Shown here in pieces: positions 26,544 through 34,948 of a stretch of 64,000 nucleotides of DNA (the stretch's first letter is position 1; each line of letters begins with the position of its first letter). Source of the DNA: Clostridia bacterium (GTDB lineage: Bacteria > Bacillota > Clostridia > Oscillospirales > Acutalibacteraceae); assembly GCA_017507805.1 (NCBI GenBank), contig JAFWAC010000005.1:17696-81695 (forward strand), written 5' to 3'. Both the position numbers and the translations under genes were made by a program. The notes below the pieces were generated by a model. That model made no database searches, had not been told where the DNA came from, and saw only the letters and a program-made list of their open reading frames with translations.

Positions 26544-27074
26544 TCAAGCCTCATTTGGAACAGGTAAGCCAAATTTATATAATGGTATATACTCAAAATA
26601 ATAGTGACACCTTACACTATGAATATAATCTAACACATCTTTGTATCTGGGATCTCTAAACCAATCACTTAACAAATACATATATTCGACATCTATGTTC
26701 GCTTTAGATAATAATTTCTGATATTGCTTTTTCTTAAAATCGCAGGTTTGTAATTTTTCATCAACCGAGCCTGCTACTTGTTGAAATTTACATTCTATAA
26801 TATACAGAGTATTTTTAATTATTACAAAAATACTATCGTCAGGCAAAAGTTGCTTTGAAATGATTTTAGTCCAATCTATTTCAAGCTCTTTTAAAAATAT
26901 TTTGTAAAAATCGTATTTTTTGAATATTCTTGCAACCAATTCATTTTCGTAATAAACTCTATCCTTAATAACTTCATATCCTTTTTGCATAGAAAGAAAT
27001 GTAGACAAATCGGTTTTTCCTTCAAACACAAGCCCCGTTTTAGTGTTGCCCCCGCCTTTTCCGTTTTTTATCAT
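26544..27074 (-). CDS. Type II restriction endonuclease, PD-(D/E)XK fold
   Basis: 176 residues. The metal site reads P78-D79-D80 (LPDDSIFVII) and E94-C-K96 (IIECKF), the PD-(D/E)XK core; an upstream acidic residue (E18) in TGLVFEGKTDL may complete it. A conserved-looking block QQVAGSVDEKLQTCDFKKKQY follows. Its start overlaps the stop of the first methyltransferase (ATGA) and it is followed by the second methyltransferase, so it is the R gene of an M1-R-M2 operon. Recognition site cannot be read from sequence. Confidence 0.82.
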   Translation of the reverse strand: MIKNGKGGGNTKTGLVFEGKTDLSTFLSMQKGYEVIKDRVYYENELVARIFKKYDFYKIFLKELEIDWTKIISKQLLPDDSIFVIIKNTLYIIECKFQQVAGSVDEKLQTCDFKKKQYQKLLSKANIDVEYMYLLSDWFRDPRYKDVLDYIHSVRCHYYFEYIPLYKFGLPVPNEA

Positions 27075-28162
27075 GCTTTTTCTCCTCCCTTAAAATTGCA
27101 GATAAGCAATTCCTTGATTTTTCCTCTTGCTTGAGCCTGACAGTTAATCATTCGTGTCGCCTCAACGCGTTTAATATTATATTCAGAGTAGATGTTGTCA
27201 AAAAAAGCATCTTTGGTATTCGTGTTTTTAGGATCTGAATTGCTGAGCAAGATCTTTGCACCCTTTTTGCGCATATCATTGACAAATCGTGCGAGTTCAA
27301 TTTGCTCGTTATCATCAAACAAATTTTCGGTATATGCGGTGAAGCTTGCGGTACCGGTAATAGGTCTGTACGGCGGATCAAAATAAACGAAAGTGTTTTT
27401 ATCAATAAAATCAGCTGACTTTTTATAATCTCCGCACACAATGGAAACTCTTTGCAGCTTTTCCGATACTGCCCTGAGATTGTTTTCGTCACAAATCATA
27501 GGATTTTTATATGCACCCATAGGAACATTAAAGAAGCCTTTTCTGTTTACTCGAAACAGACCATTGAAACAAGTTTTATTTAAGAATATCATCAATGCCG
27601 CTTTTTCAACATTAATATTCTCCTTTTCGTTATCTTTCAAATTGTTGAAACGGTCGCGCTTTTCTATATAATATGCTTTACGAGCAACTGTATCTAAAGG
27701 AATAAACTCATTTTGCATATTATAAAGTGTTTTAATTAAAGCATCAATATTATTTCGAATAATGTGATAGGTGTTAATTAGTTCAGCATTAATATCGCTG
27801 ATATAAACCTCTTTCAAAGTATATTTACTGAGTATATCGAATAAAACAGCGCCGCCACCAACAAAGGGTTCTGCATATTTTGTGATATGTTCGTCATCAA
27901 AAGGATAATATTGCTCAATTTCTTTGATAAGCTGACCTTTGCCACCTGCCCATTTCAAAAAAGGTTTAACAACTTTTTCTTTACTTTCCGCATATTCGCG
28001 GCTTCGCGCGTCTTCCGGCTTTTGAGCATTAATTGGGATAATCCACATATTACCTAACATTGCAACATCTGTTATACGGTTTTCCTTACACAGTGTCAAA
28101 ACTCGTCTGTGAGATATATTCCATTTTTCGGCGGCTTCGTTTGCTGTCATATATGCTATCAT
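27071..28162 (-). CDS. Dam-family (D12 class) N6-adenine methyltransferase with N-terminal HTH
   Basis: 363 residues. Residues 1-45 form an excisionase/MerR-like helix-turn-helix (TANEAAEKWNISHRRVLTLCKENRI). The D12 catalytic domain follows: FLKWAGGKGQL (68-78), FVGGGAVLFD (100-109), target-recognition-like FNGLFRVNRKGFFNVPMG, and DPPY at 262-265. First gene of the operon, so modification is made before the nuclease. The GLxRVN..G.FNVP segment resembles that of GATC methylases, but GATC specificity is only a guess. The extra HTH could bind the palindrome in its own promoter. Confidence 0.9.
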   Translation of the reverse strand: MIAYMTANEAAEKWNISHRRVLTLCKENRITDVAMLGNMWIIPINAQKPEDARSREYAESKEKVVKPFLKWAGGKGQLIKEIEQYYPFDDEHITKYAEPFVGGGAVLFDILSKYTLKEVYISDINAELINTYHIIRNNIDALIKTLYNMQNEFIPLDTVARKAYYIEKRDRFNNLKDNEKENINVEKAALMIFLNKTCFNGLFRVNRKGFFNVPMGAYKNPMICDENNLRAVSEKLQRVSIVCGDYKKSADFIDKNTFVYFDPPYRPITGTASFTAYTENLFDDNEQIELARFVNDMRKKGAKILLSNSDPKNTNTKDAFFDNIYSEYNIKRVEATRMINCQAQARGKIKELLICNFKGGEKA

Positions 28163-28185
28163 CAGTTCACAACCTTTCTGAAATG

Positions 28186-28214
28186 ATTATATTCCAAAAT
28201 TGGAATAAAAGCAA
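28186..28214 (-). promoter_or_regulatory. R-M operon promoter with palindromic operator in the spacer
   Basis: Minus strand: TTGCTT (28209-28214), 17-base spacer, TATAAT (28186-28191). The palindrome ATTCCAATTTTGGAAT (28191-28206; 7-base arms) almost fills the spacer, so a bound protein would block RNA polymerase. Confidence 0.75.
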
Positions 28215-28224
28215 TACCGTTTTT

Positions 28225-28276
28225 AAAAAATTATAAAATTCAAGGGAGACAAATTCCTTTTGAACAGTCTCCCTTG
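28225..28276 (-). terminator. Terminator of pnp
   Basis: Perfect arms CAAGGGAGAC (28241-28250) and GTCTCCCTTG (28267-28276). On the minus strand it is followed by AATTTTATAATTTTTT. Confidence 0.8.
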
Positions 28277-28299
28277 AATGGTCAATTTTTATATTTAAA

Positions 28300-30492
28300 T
28301 TAATCGTGCTTTCTGAAGCCGCGGCGATCTCTGCCACCGTTTCTCGGCTGGGGAACATTATCGGCATCGGGGTCAACAACCGCGCCGTTAATCTCAACCA
28401 AAGCATCGCGTCTTGAAAGGTTAATTCTACCCTGGTCGTCAATCTCGGTAACCTTAACAAGCACCTGATCGCCAACATTTACAACATCCTCAACCTTTTC
28501 AACACGCTTAACATCAAGCTTGGAAATGTGAACAAGACCTTCCTTGCCGGGAGCAATCTCAACAAATGCGCCAAAGGTCATAAGTCTTGTTACCTTGCCG
28601 CTGTAAACTGCGCCGATTTCGGGATCGTTTGCGATAAGCTCAACAATGGAGATTGCCTGCTTTGCCTTTTCAATATCAAGACCGGCAACATAAACATGAC
28701 CGTCCTCCTCGATATTGATTGTGCAGTCGCACTGCTCCTGAATGGACTGAATAACCTTACCCTGCTTACCGATAACATCACCGATTTTATCGGGGCTGAT
28801 AACGGTGGAGAGCATCTTGGGTGCATACTTCGAAAGCTCTGCACGGGGTGCAGGGATTGCTTTAAGCATAACCTCGTCAAGAATGTGAAGTCTTGCCTTG
28901 TGTGTCTTGGCGAAAGCTTCTTTAATAATAGCAGGTGTAAGACCGTGTACCTTTAAGTCCATCTGGATTGCGGTGATACCCTTGTGAGTACCTGCAACCT
29001 TAAAGTCCATATCGCCGTAGAAATCCTCTAAGCCCTGAATGTCTACCATGGTCATAAAGTCACCGTAAACACCGTCATCCCCTGTGATAAGACCGCAGGA
29101 AATACCTGCAACGGGAGCCTTAATCGGAACACCTGCCGCCATAAGCGCAAGTGTTGAACCGCAGATAGAGCCCTGTGAGGTGGAGCCGTTGGAGGAAAGC
29201 ACCTCGGACACCACGCGGATAGCATAGGGGAATTCCTCAACAGAGGGGATTACAGGCACCAAAGCCTTTTCAGCCAACGCACCATGACCGATTTCGCGTC
29301 TGCCGGGACCACGGGAGGGCTTGGTTTCACCCACAGAATATGAGGGGAAATTGTAATGGTGGATATATCTCTTGGAAACCTCCTCGTCAAGACCGTCAAG
29401 CTTCTGAGCCTCGCTTACGGGAGCCAGGGTGGCGATTGAAAGCACCTGTGTCTGACCGCGAGTGAACATACCTGAACCGTGAACGCGGGGCAACAAATCA
29501 ACCTTTGCGTCAAGAGGACGGATATCGTCAATACCTCTGCCGTCAACACGCTTTTTCTCGTCCTTAAGCCAACTTCTTACAACATGCTTCTGGATAAGAT
29601 AAAGGATTTCGTCAATCTTTGCCTCGTTACCCTCAAACTGAGCATCGTATTTCTCGTGCAAAGCGTTGCTTATGGGCAGTAAAGCCGCATCGCGAACAAG
29701 CTTATCGTCTGTATCGAGTGCCTTTTTAACATCCTCAATGCAGAATGCCTCCATCTCGGCAAAGATAACGGGGTCGGGGTCGTTAGACTCAAACTCAAAC
29801 TTAGGCTTGCCGATTTCTGCAACGATACCGTTTATAAACTTAACAACCTCTTTGTTTGCCTCGTGACCTGCCATAATGCAGTCAAACATAAGTTCATCAT
29901 CAATCTCATTAGCACCTGCCTCAATCATAGCCACCAAATCGGCTGTTGAGGAAACGGTCAAATTAAGGTCGGTCTTAGCGCGCTGCTCCAAGGTGGGGTT
30001 GATAACGATTTCGCCGTCAACCAAGCCAACATTAACGCTTGAAATAGGGCCTGCCCACGGAATATCGGAAATTGCAATGGCGCAGGAAACACCGATTGCG
30101 GCGGCTATCTCGGGTGAGCAATCAGGGTCAACCGACATAACGGTTGCTACAACCGAGCAGTCGTTCCTCATATCCTTGGGGAACAAGGGGCGGATGGGAC
30201 GGTCAATACAACGGGAAGCCAGAATTGCCTTGTCGCTTGCTTTTCCCTCGCGTCTTGTGAAGGAGCCGGGAATTCTGCCCACAGAGTACATCTTTTCCTC
30301 ATAGTCTACCGACAAGGGGAAAAAGTCCACACCCTCGCGGGGCTTCGGTGAAGCGGTAACGGTGCAGAGCACCTTAGTATCGCCATAGGTTGCCATAACA
30401 GCCGCATTTGCAAGCTGTGCCATCATACCGGTTTCAAGGGTTAGCCTTCTGCCGGCAAGCTCTGTTTCGTAAATCTTGAAATTTTCAAACAT
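28300..30492 (-). CDS. pnp: Polyribonucleotide nucleotidyltransferase
   Basis: 3'-5' phosphorolytic exoribonuclease of RNA turnover. 730 residues from ATG 30492 (MFENFKIYETELAG), preceded by AAAAGGAGA; an upstream in-frame start is rejected. Order: RNase PH domain 1 (LETGMMAQLANAAVMATYGDT), helical domain, RNase PH domain 2 (PRVHGSGMFTRGQTQ ... GRREIGHGALAEKAL ... SSNGSTSQGS), KH domain (VISPDKIGDVIGKQGKVIQ) and S1 domain (GAVYSGKVTRLMTFGAFVEIAPGKEGLVH), then a basic tail. Sits downstream of rpsO, the standard bacterial order. Confidence 0.97.
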   Translation of the reverse strand: MFENFKIYETELAGRRLTLETGMMAQLANAAVMATYGDTKVLCTVTASPKPREGVDFFPLSVDYEEKMYSVGRIPGSFTRREGKASDKAILASRCIDRPIRPLFPKDMRNDCSVVATVMSVDPDCSPEIAAAIGVSCAIAISDIPWAGPISSVNVGLVDGEIVINPTLEQRAKTDLNLTVSSTADLVAMIEAGANEIDDELMFDCIMAGHEANKEVVKFINGIVAEIGKPKFEFESNDPDPVIFAEMEAFCIEDVKKALDTDDKLVRDAALLPISNALHEKYDAQFEGNEAKIDEILYLIQKHVVRSWLKDEKKRVDGRGIDDIRPLDAKVDLLPRVHGSGMFTRGQTQVLSIATLAPVSEAQKLDGLDEEVSKRYIHHYNFPSYSVGETKPSRGPGRREIGHGALAEKALVPVIPSVEEFPYAIRVVSEVLSSNGSTSQGSICGSTLALMAAGVPIKAPVAGISCGLITGDDGVYGDFMTMVDIQGLEDFYGDMDFKVAGTHKGITAIQMDLKVHGLTPAIIKEAFAKTHKARLHILDEVMLKAIPAPRAELSKYAPKMLSTVISPDKIGDVIGKQGKVIQSIQEQCDCTINIEEDGHVYVAGLDIEKAKQAISIVELIANDPEIGAVYSGKVTRLMTFGAFVEIAPGKEGLVHISKLDVKRVEKVEDVVNVGDQVLVKVTEIDDQGRINLSRRDALVEINGAVVDPDADNVPQPRNGGRDRRGFRKHD

Positions 30493-30615
30493 TTTTAATC
30501 TCCTTTTCTTGCTTTTCTTTTTTCGGAGATCTTTGTTTAGCAATAAATCCGAAGCCCGACCTTTCGGACACCCGATTTATCGCTAACCGCAAAAATCCCC
30601 GATAATTTACAACAA

Positions 30616-30645
30616 GGCAGACCGAAAAGTTAAAAGCGGTCTGCC
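30616..30645 (-). terminator. Intergenic hairpin between rpsO and pnp
   Basis: Perfect 9-base arms GGCAGACCG and CGGTCTGCC without a T-run, and a second stem lies at about 30540-30586. More likely a processing or attenuation structure than a full terminator, as in other rpsO-pnp junctions. Confidence 0.5.
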
Positions 30646-30655
30646 CTGAGTGTAC

Positions 30656-30919
30656 TTACTTACGGATGCCAAGTCTCTTAATAAGAGAACGGTATCTTTC
30701 GATGTCAACCTTCTGCAGATAAGCCAAAAGGTTTCTTCTGTGACCTACCATCTTAAGCAGACCGCGATAGGAATGCTTATCCTTCGGATGCTCCTTAAGG
30801 TGAGCGTTAAGCTCATTGATTCTGGTGGTAAGAACTGCAATCTGCACCTCGGGTGAACCGGTGTCCCCCTCATGAGTTGCATACTCAGCCATAACCTGCT
30901 GCTTTGTTTCCTTTGTCAT
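30656..30919 (-). CDS. rpsO: 30S ribosomal protein S15
   Basis: 87 residues, full length ([49 protein letters not shown]). Primary 16S rRNA-binding protein of the platform. Its ~115-base leader contains GC-rich stems, consistent with S15 autoregulation, but no specific motif is confirmed. Confidence 0.97.
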   Translation of the reverse strand: MTKETKQQVMAEYATHEGDTGSPEVQIAVLTTRINELNAHLKEHPKDKHSYRGLLKMVGHRRNLLAYLQKVDIERYRSLIKRLGIRK

Positions 30920-31034
30920 TAGTTTTCACCTCTTTTTTTATTTTCCGCAAACCAAGCAACGGGTCAGGTGATTCCCCTTTGGGGCAGACGCCCGAAGCAT
31001 AGTAAACGGTAACGCGCTGCATAACAGCTTTAGT

Positions 31035-31063
31035 ATTTTACCACAGTTTTCTGAAAATGTAAA
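31035..31063 (-). promoter_or_regulatory. Promoter of rpsO-pnp
   Basis: Minus strand: TTTACA (31058-31063), 17 bases, TAAAAT (31035-31040). Confidence 0.7.
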
Positions 31064-31112
31064 GCATTTTTTTAAAAAGCTTAGTTCACCTGTCGAAAAG
31101 CATAGAAATTTG

Positions 31113-31141
31113 TTGACAAGGTATATTTATATATGTTAAAC
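31113..31141 (+). promoter_or_regulatory. Promoter of the DUF2752-TM2 gene pair
   Basis: TTGACA (31113-31118), 17 bases, TTAAAC (31136-31141). Confidence 0.55.
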
Positions 31142-31159
31142 TATTAATATAAATTAAGG

Positions 31160-31531
31160 GTGAGTGTTTTGCTTGAGTTTTTTAAGGCACACAAGTATTT
31201 AAGACGCGGATTTTGGCTGTTTCTTATCATAAGCTACTTTGTTGTTACGATTTTTGTTATGGATTCCTTGGGTGTGGGTTGTGTATTCAGAGACCTTTGC
31301 GGTTTCCCTTGCCCCGGTTGCGGAATGACAAGTGCCTTTTTAAGCCTTTTGCAGTTGGATTTTTCTGCCGCTTTGCGATACAATCCTCTTGTTTTTTGTA
31401 TGCCTTATCTTATAATTTACCTTTTCTTTGACCTTAAAAACAAAAGACTTCATAATTTTTTGCTTGCCACCATCGGTATTCTGGCGGTAATCAATTGGCT
31501 TTTGAGGCTTTTTGGAATATTAAGTATTTAA
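31160..31531 (+). CDS. DUF2752 membrane protein
   Basis: Up to 123 residues, GTG start at 31160 (a TTG nine bases later would have a better-spaced AAGGGTG). Family motif CPGCGMTSAFLSLLQLDFSAALRYNPL between two to three membrane helices. Function of the family is unknown. Co-directional with the TM2 gene 18 bases downstream. Confidence 0.8.
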   Translation: MSVLLEFFKAHKYLRRGFWLFLIISYFVVTIFVMDSLGVGCVFRDLCGFPCPGCGMTSAFLSLLQLDFSAALRYNPLVFCMPYLIIYLFFDLKNKRLHNFLLATIGILAVINWLLRLFGILSI

Positions 31532-31549
31532 TTTTAGGAGGAAATAAAA

Positions 31550-31951
31550 ATGTTTTGTAAAAATTGCGGTGCAGAAATCGATCCGAATGCAGCTATCTGC
31601 GTAAAGTGCGGCTTCAACAAGGGCACAGGCAACAAGTTCTGCCACAACTGCGGTGTTGAAACTGTTGAGGGTGCAAGCGTTTGCACAAACTGCGGTTATG
31701 CGCTTGGCGGTATTCCGGTTAGCGGTGAGCAGAAATCTAAATTGGTTGCTGTTTTGCTGGCTTTCTTCTTGGGTGGTATTGGTATTCACGATTTTTATCT
31801 TGGCTACACAAAGTACGGCATTATCAAAATTATTCTCACTGTTTGCACCGGCGTGGGCGGTAGCATCTGGGCTTTGATTGATTTTATCAGACTTCTCACA
31901 GGCTCAATCAATGCAGATGCTAACGGTGTTCCGCTTAAGAACGAGTTTTAA
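31550..31951 (+). CDS. Zinc-ribbon / TM2-domain membrane protein
   Basis: 133 residues. Two zinc ribbons at the N-terminus (CKNCG...CVKCG and CHNCG...CTNCG), then a TM2 domain with two helices (LVAVLLAFFLGGIGIHDFYLGYTKYGIIKI). AGGAGG ribosome site. Role unknown; the pairing of DUF2752 and TM2 proteins is common in Firmicutes. Confidence 0.88.
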   Translation: MFCKNCGAEIDPNAAICVKCGFNKGTGNKFCHNCGVETVEGASVCTNCGYALGGIPVSGEQKSKLVAVLLAFFLGGIGIHDFYLGYTKYGIIKIILTVCTGVGGSIWALIDFIRLLTGSINADANGVPLKNEF

Positions 31952-31959
31952 TTTTAAAA

Positions 31960-31984
31960 CCCTCCGAAAAGGAGGGCTTTTTTT
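31960..31984 (+). terminator. Terminator after the TM2 gene
   Basis: Stem CCCTCC/GGAGGG, loop GAAAA-type, then C and seven T. Confidence 0.88.
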
Positions 31985-31999
31985 GATTATATAGATAAA

Positions 32000-32702
32000 T
32001 AAACCACCTGCTATGCAGGTGGAATGTACGGACTTTAGTGTCAGCATTGGTATATACAAAAAATCACCGTTCTGTTATATTGGAAACGGCTACCAACCGA
32101 AACCAAACAGAACGGAGGACATTAGAAATGTTAAACAAAGCTAATGACACATTTAGTTTAGCACACACAAGTTGGAAATGTCAATATCACATAGTGTTTG
32201 CGCCTAAGTATAGACGCAAAGCAATATATGGGAAATTGAAAAGAGAAATAGGAGCAATACTGCGAGAGTTGTGCGAGCGCAAACACGTAGGAATAATAGA
32301 AGCACATGCAATGCCGGATCATATTCATATGCTTGTTGAGATACCACCAAACCAACGAGTAAGTGATTTTATGGGATACTTAAAAGGCAAAAGTACAATG
32401 ATAATATTCGAGAGATTTTCAAATTTAAAATATAAATATGGAAATCGACATTTTTGGTGTAGGGGATATTATGTAAGTACGGTAGGTGGAAACAAAGAAG
32501 GTATTGCAAAATATATAAGAGAGCAAGAGCACGAAGATCAAATATATGATCAGTTAGCAATAAAGGAGTACACAGATCCATTTAAGGATTAGTATACTCC
32601 TTGCGGTTGGTAGCTTTAGCGTGCAGCGTACCCCTTTAGGGGTTGCTGGTGAAGTTCCCTTTAGGGTTGTTGTTAAAACCACCGGCTTAGCCGGTGGATA
32701 TT
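32000..32702 (+). mobile_element. IS200-type insertion sequence (IS200/IS605 family, tnpA only)
   Basis: ~700 bases. Left-end hairpin CCACCTGC-TAT-GCAGGTGG (32004-32022) and right-end hairpin CCACCGGC-TTA-GCCGGTGG (32679-32697) are the imperfect subterminal palindromes expected for Y1-transposase single-strand transposition. Between them lies one transposase gene and an ACCCCT/AGGGGT stem. No tnpB. Exact ends were not defined because target-site cleavage sequences cannot be compared here. Confidence 0.85.
32128..32592 (+). CDS. tnpA: IS200-family Y1 transposase TnpA
   Basis: 154 residues from the ATG at 32128 with GGAGG upstream. HUH motif H65-I-H67 (PDHIHMLVEIP) and the catalytic tyrosine in FWCRGYYVSTVGG (Y114/Y115). 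Length is normal and there is no internal stop, so the element may still be active. Confidence 0.93.
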   Translation: MLNKANDTFSLAHTSWKCQYHIVFAPKYRRKAIYGKLKREIGAILRELCERKHVGIIEAHAMPDHIHMLVEIPPNQRVSDFMGYLKGKSTMIIFERFSNLKYKYGNRHFWCRGYYVSTVGGNKEGIAKYIREQEHEDQIYDQLAIKEYTDPFKD

Positions 32703-32849
32703 TATTTTAGATTGATTTTTTCGTAGGCTCTACTTGGTTACCCCAACATTTATTATAGAGCCCTTAAAATAAGCTTACTAAAGGAATTTTTATTCTAATT
32801 ATTTATATATGTTTTCGGAAAATCCATTTGTAATAATTCTTTTTAAATT

Positions 32850-33192
32850 CTTTAACCGAGTGAAAGAATTCCATTTCAGAGTTTGAGAAAAGGTCTGCTA
32901 CTGTGAAATAATGTAAAACGAAACAAGAACCACCTTGCCTCGTTTCATTACTTCTCACTATTAGGTAGAAAAACACCTTATTTTACAGCCTCCCTCTTAT
33001 TGGCGGGGAAACGCCTGCTTTTAAGGATCAAACCCTTCATTTGTCCATAACAATCTATAGAATGTTTTCTTTCGGTGTTACCCTATTCGAGTCTTGGTAA
33101 ACATACAACCGTCATAAGACTCCACACTACACCGCATCCCGAAACGGCACAGTGCCTCAACATCTAACAAACACTCAAGTTGTCTATCTTGT
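32850..33192 (-). ncRNA. Candidate structured non-coding RNA, ~340 nt, family not assigned
   Basis: A consensus promoter fires into a region with no open reading frame. The minus-strand transcript can form many stems: GGCAC/GTGCC; GAGTCTT/AAGACTC (7 pairs); AAGG-GTTTGAT-CCTT; GGCG-TTTCCC-CGCC; AGGT/ACCT; a long arm GTGAGAAGTAATG...CATTATTTCAC enclosing GAAACGAG/CTTGTTTC; and an outer closing pair GAGGGAGGCTG/CAGACCTTTTCTC. A further AATTCTTT/AAAGAATT hairpin lies near 32845-32870, but no T-run follows, so the 3' end is uncertain. It lacks the hallmark sequences of RNase P RNA, tmRNA and SRP RNA. Bases 32703-32845 hold nothing recognisable. Confidence 0.55.
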
Positions 33193-33198
33193 GCTTGT

Positions 33199-33227
33199 AT
33201 TATAACATAACACAAAATTTTATTCAA
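33199..33227 (-). promoter_or_regulatory. Promoter of the candidate ncRNA
   Basis: Minus strand: TTGAAT (33222-33227), 17 bases, TATAAT (33199-33204). Located just after the AbiEii gene. Confidence 0.7.
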
Positions 33228-33233
33228 GTATTA

Positions 33234-34145
33234 TTATCGCAATATCAATATATCGCTTTCTAAAACTGTTTCCAATGCTTTAATTGCAGTGTCGTATTCT
33301 ACAGGTTCAAAAAGCAAGGCAGAGGTTATACCTTCATAATCTTCCTTATAAACCTTTTTATCGATTATCTCCCGTAATAATTTTGCAATATCTACGCCAT
33401 CCTGTGCAGAAAGACAGGCAGAGTGAGTTTTACGCTCGGCGGCAACCTCAACTGCCAATGCTTTTAAATCATAATTTAAATCAACTACATTAAGTAGCTT
33501 GTATATATCATAAATATGCCTTGAATGCTCGGTAACCTTATCAGCTAAATAATAATCACCCAAGGCAAACAGTTTATCAATTAAGGTGCGTTCTGCTGTT
33601 TGCACATTTAGTTCAAACGGTTCAAGACCATGCTCAGAAATAATCTCATCATAGCCATTTTTGTGAAGATAATCGTAATTCAGACTGGATGCCATCATTT
33701 TGTTTGACGGATAGGCGCGAAGATATACAGAAGTCTCAATAATCAAATTTTCTTTTAAACATTCCGTACCAAAAACAGAGGGGTAATCCACAATATATTT
33801 GTTATAGAATCTGCGACTGCGGATATTATCGACATTAGTTAAAGTAAACCCAAAGAAATCTATTACCGAAACGATACTTCTCTTTAAATTCTTGCGTTGA
33901 CCCTCTGTGGGATTACTCTCAGTATCAATATTAAGGTCAATATCCTCTGAAAAGCGGTCAATCAGCTTGTAGCACTTGGATAGTGATGTGCCTCCCTTAA
34001 AAATAATATCGGGCAGTTCTCTAACGATATATTTTAAGAAAAGGGTTACATAATAGTCCTTTTCAATGATAGCAGCTTTAATGCCCGTATCCTCAGAGGT
34101 TCTAAGGATAATCTGCTTAAATAATTCGTTATTATTGTGCAACAC
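33234..34145 (-). CDS. AbiEii/AbiGii-type nucleotidyltransferase toxin
   Basis: 303 residues. Nucleotidyltransferase core FKGGTSLSKCYKLIDRFSEDIDL with GGTS at 51-54 and the metal pair D68/D70, plus EKDYYVTLFL upstream and ERTLIDKLFALGDY later, all typical of the AbiEii family. Members transfer nucleotides to tRNA or other targets and cause abortive infection or stasis. Its 5' end overlaps the antitoxin gene by 14 bases. Confidence 0.92.
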   Translation of the reverse strand: MLHNNNELFKQIILRTSEDTGIKAAIIEKDYYVTLFLKYIVRELPDIIFKGGTSLSKCYKLIDRFSEDIDLNIDTESNPTEGQRKNLKRSIVSVIDFFGFTLTNVDNIRSRRFYNKYIVDYPSVFGTECLKENLIIETSVYLRAYPSNKMMASSLNYDYLHKNGYDEIISEHGLEPFELNVQTAERTLIDKLFALGDYYLADKVTEHSRHIYDIYKLLNVVDLNYDLKALAVEVAAERKTHSACLSAQDGVDIAKLLREIIDKKVYKEDYEGITSALLFEPVEYDTAIKALETVLESDILILR

Positions 34146-34752
34146 TGTAAATCAACTCACTTTCAACTAAGGTTCGGATTGCTTTGTCCGGAAATAAGGG
34201 TGCATACTGTAAAATATCTTTTCTTGTAATGCTGTTATCGGAAATGTATTTTTCAATAAGTAGCTTTTTATCTTCATCTATAAATTTAGATGAGATGGTG
34301 TTCATCATTTCAAGGAAACTGAGTACAGCGACATTACCAGCATTTACGGTGGTTCTTGCTCTACGCAAAAGCACTTTTTGTTTTCCTACTGTTGCATCAC
34401 GAACATTAGATGGCTCATTATTAGTATAAATCTCAATAACATTAGGGCATTGCGTAGTCAGGCGCAACTGATTTAAAAAGGTAACACCTGAATAAAAACC
34501 AACAGTGTCTTTACCATCGTTTATATATTTTTTTGTAATAACCTTGTTAGGGTCGAGAATACTGGACCCGAAAATCGTTTGAGTAGGAATATAATATAAT
34601 CCACGCTCATAACGGATAATCTTTCCTTCCTCACAAAGCTTGTTAAGTTCTTTATAAAGCCAAGGTTTTGAGTATTCGCCAAAACTAATTTCGGTAGTAT
34701 AAAATGGTTCATCTGTACCAAACACACTCAACAGATAATCATATAATTTCAT
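34132..34752 (-). CDS. AbiEi-like antitoxin (DUF6088-type)
   Basis: 206 residues from ATG 34752, with AAGGTG at good distance. N-terminal winged helix (about 1-55, FYTTEISFGEYSKPWLYKELNKLCEEGKIIRYERGLYYIP) and C-terminal antitoxin domain. Upstream and overlapping the toxin gene, as in type IV AbiE pairs where the antitoxin also represses the operon. Confidence 0.85.
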   Translation of the reverse strand: MKLYDYLLSVFGTDEPFYTTEISFGEYSKPWLYKELNKLCEEGKIIRYERGLYYIPTQTIFGSSILDPNKVITKKYINDGKDTVGFYSGVTFLNQLRLTTQCPNVIEIYTNNEPSNVRDATVGKQKVLLRRARTTVNAGNVAVLSFLEMMNTISSKFIDEDKKLLIEKYISDNSITRKDILQYAPLFPDKAIRTLVESELIYSVAQ

Positions 34753-34798
34753 CAAGTTACACCTTCCTTTCTTTTATACTATGTACATTTACAAGAAT

Positions 34799-34827
34799 AT
34801 TATACTACAACTTACAACTCTTGTCAA
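34799..34827 (-). promoter_or_regulatory. Promoter of the AbiE operon
   Basis: Minus strand: TTGACA (34822-34827), 17 bases, TATAAT (34799-34804), a consensus match. Direct GTTGTA repeats in the spacer may be antitoxin binding sites. Confidence 0.8.
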
Positions 34828-34860
34828 CTTTAATATAACGCACGATAGCATTTTTCCCGG

Positions 34861-34902
34861 ACTGTCGAAAAAGTCCAGATTTTACTGGGCTTTTTCGACA
34901 GT
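34861..34902. repeat. 18-base inverted repeat
   Basis: ACTGTCGAAAAAGTCCAG pairs with CTGGGCTTTTTCGACAGT with a single G-U-type mismatch and a 6-base loop. It has the look of a short MITE-type palindrome. It lies between the AbiE promoter and the next terminator. Confidence 0.65.
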
Positions 34903-34906
34903 CTGA

Positions 34907-34936
34907 AACGCCCCACTTGAAGTGGGGCGTTTTTTA
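34907..34936. terminator. Strong hairpin terminator
   Basis: AACGCCCCACT / AGTGGGGCGTT with a 3-base loop, six T on the plus strand and TTTC on the minus strand. It closes the minus-strand glycan locus after the AraC gene. Confidence 0.75.
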
Positions 34937-34948
34937 ACAAAATTATAT

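Noticed and set aside
32000-32702. IS605-type element with tnpB and guide RNA
   Set aside because: Only tnpA is present between the two terminal hairpins; no TnpB reading frame is found nearby.
32850-33192. RNase P RNA, tmRNA or SRP RNA
   Set aside because: The characteristic conserved blocks (GAGGAAAGTCC, tmRNA tag frame and CCA end, SRP GGAA loop domain) are not visible, so the RNA is left unassigned.
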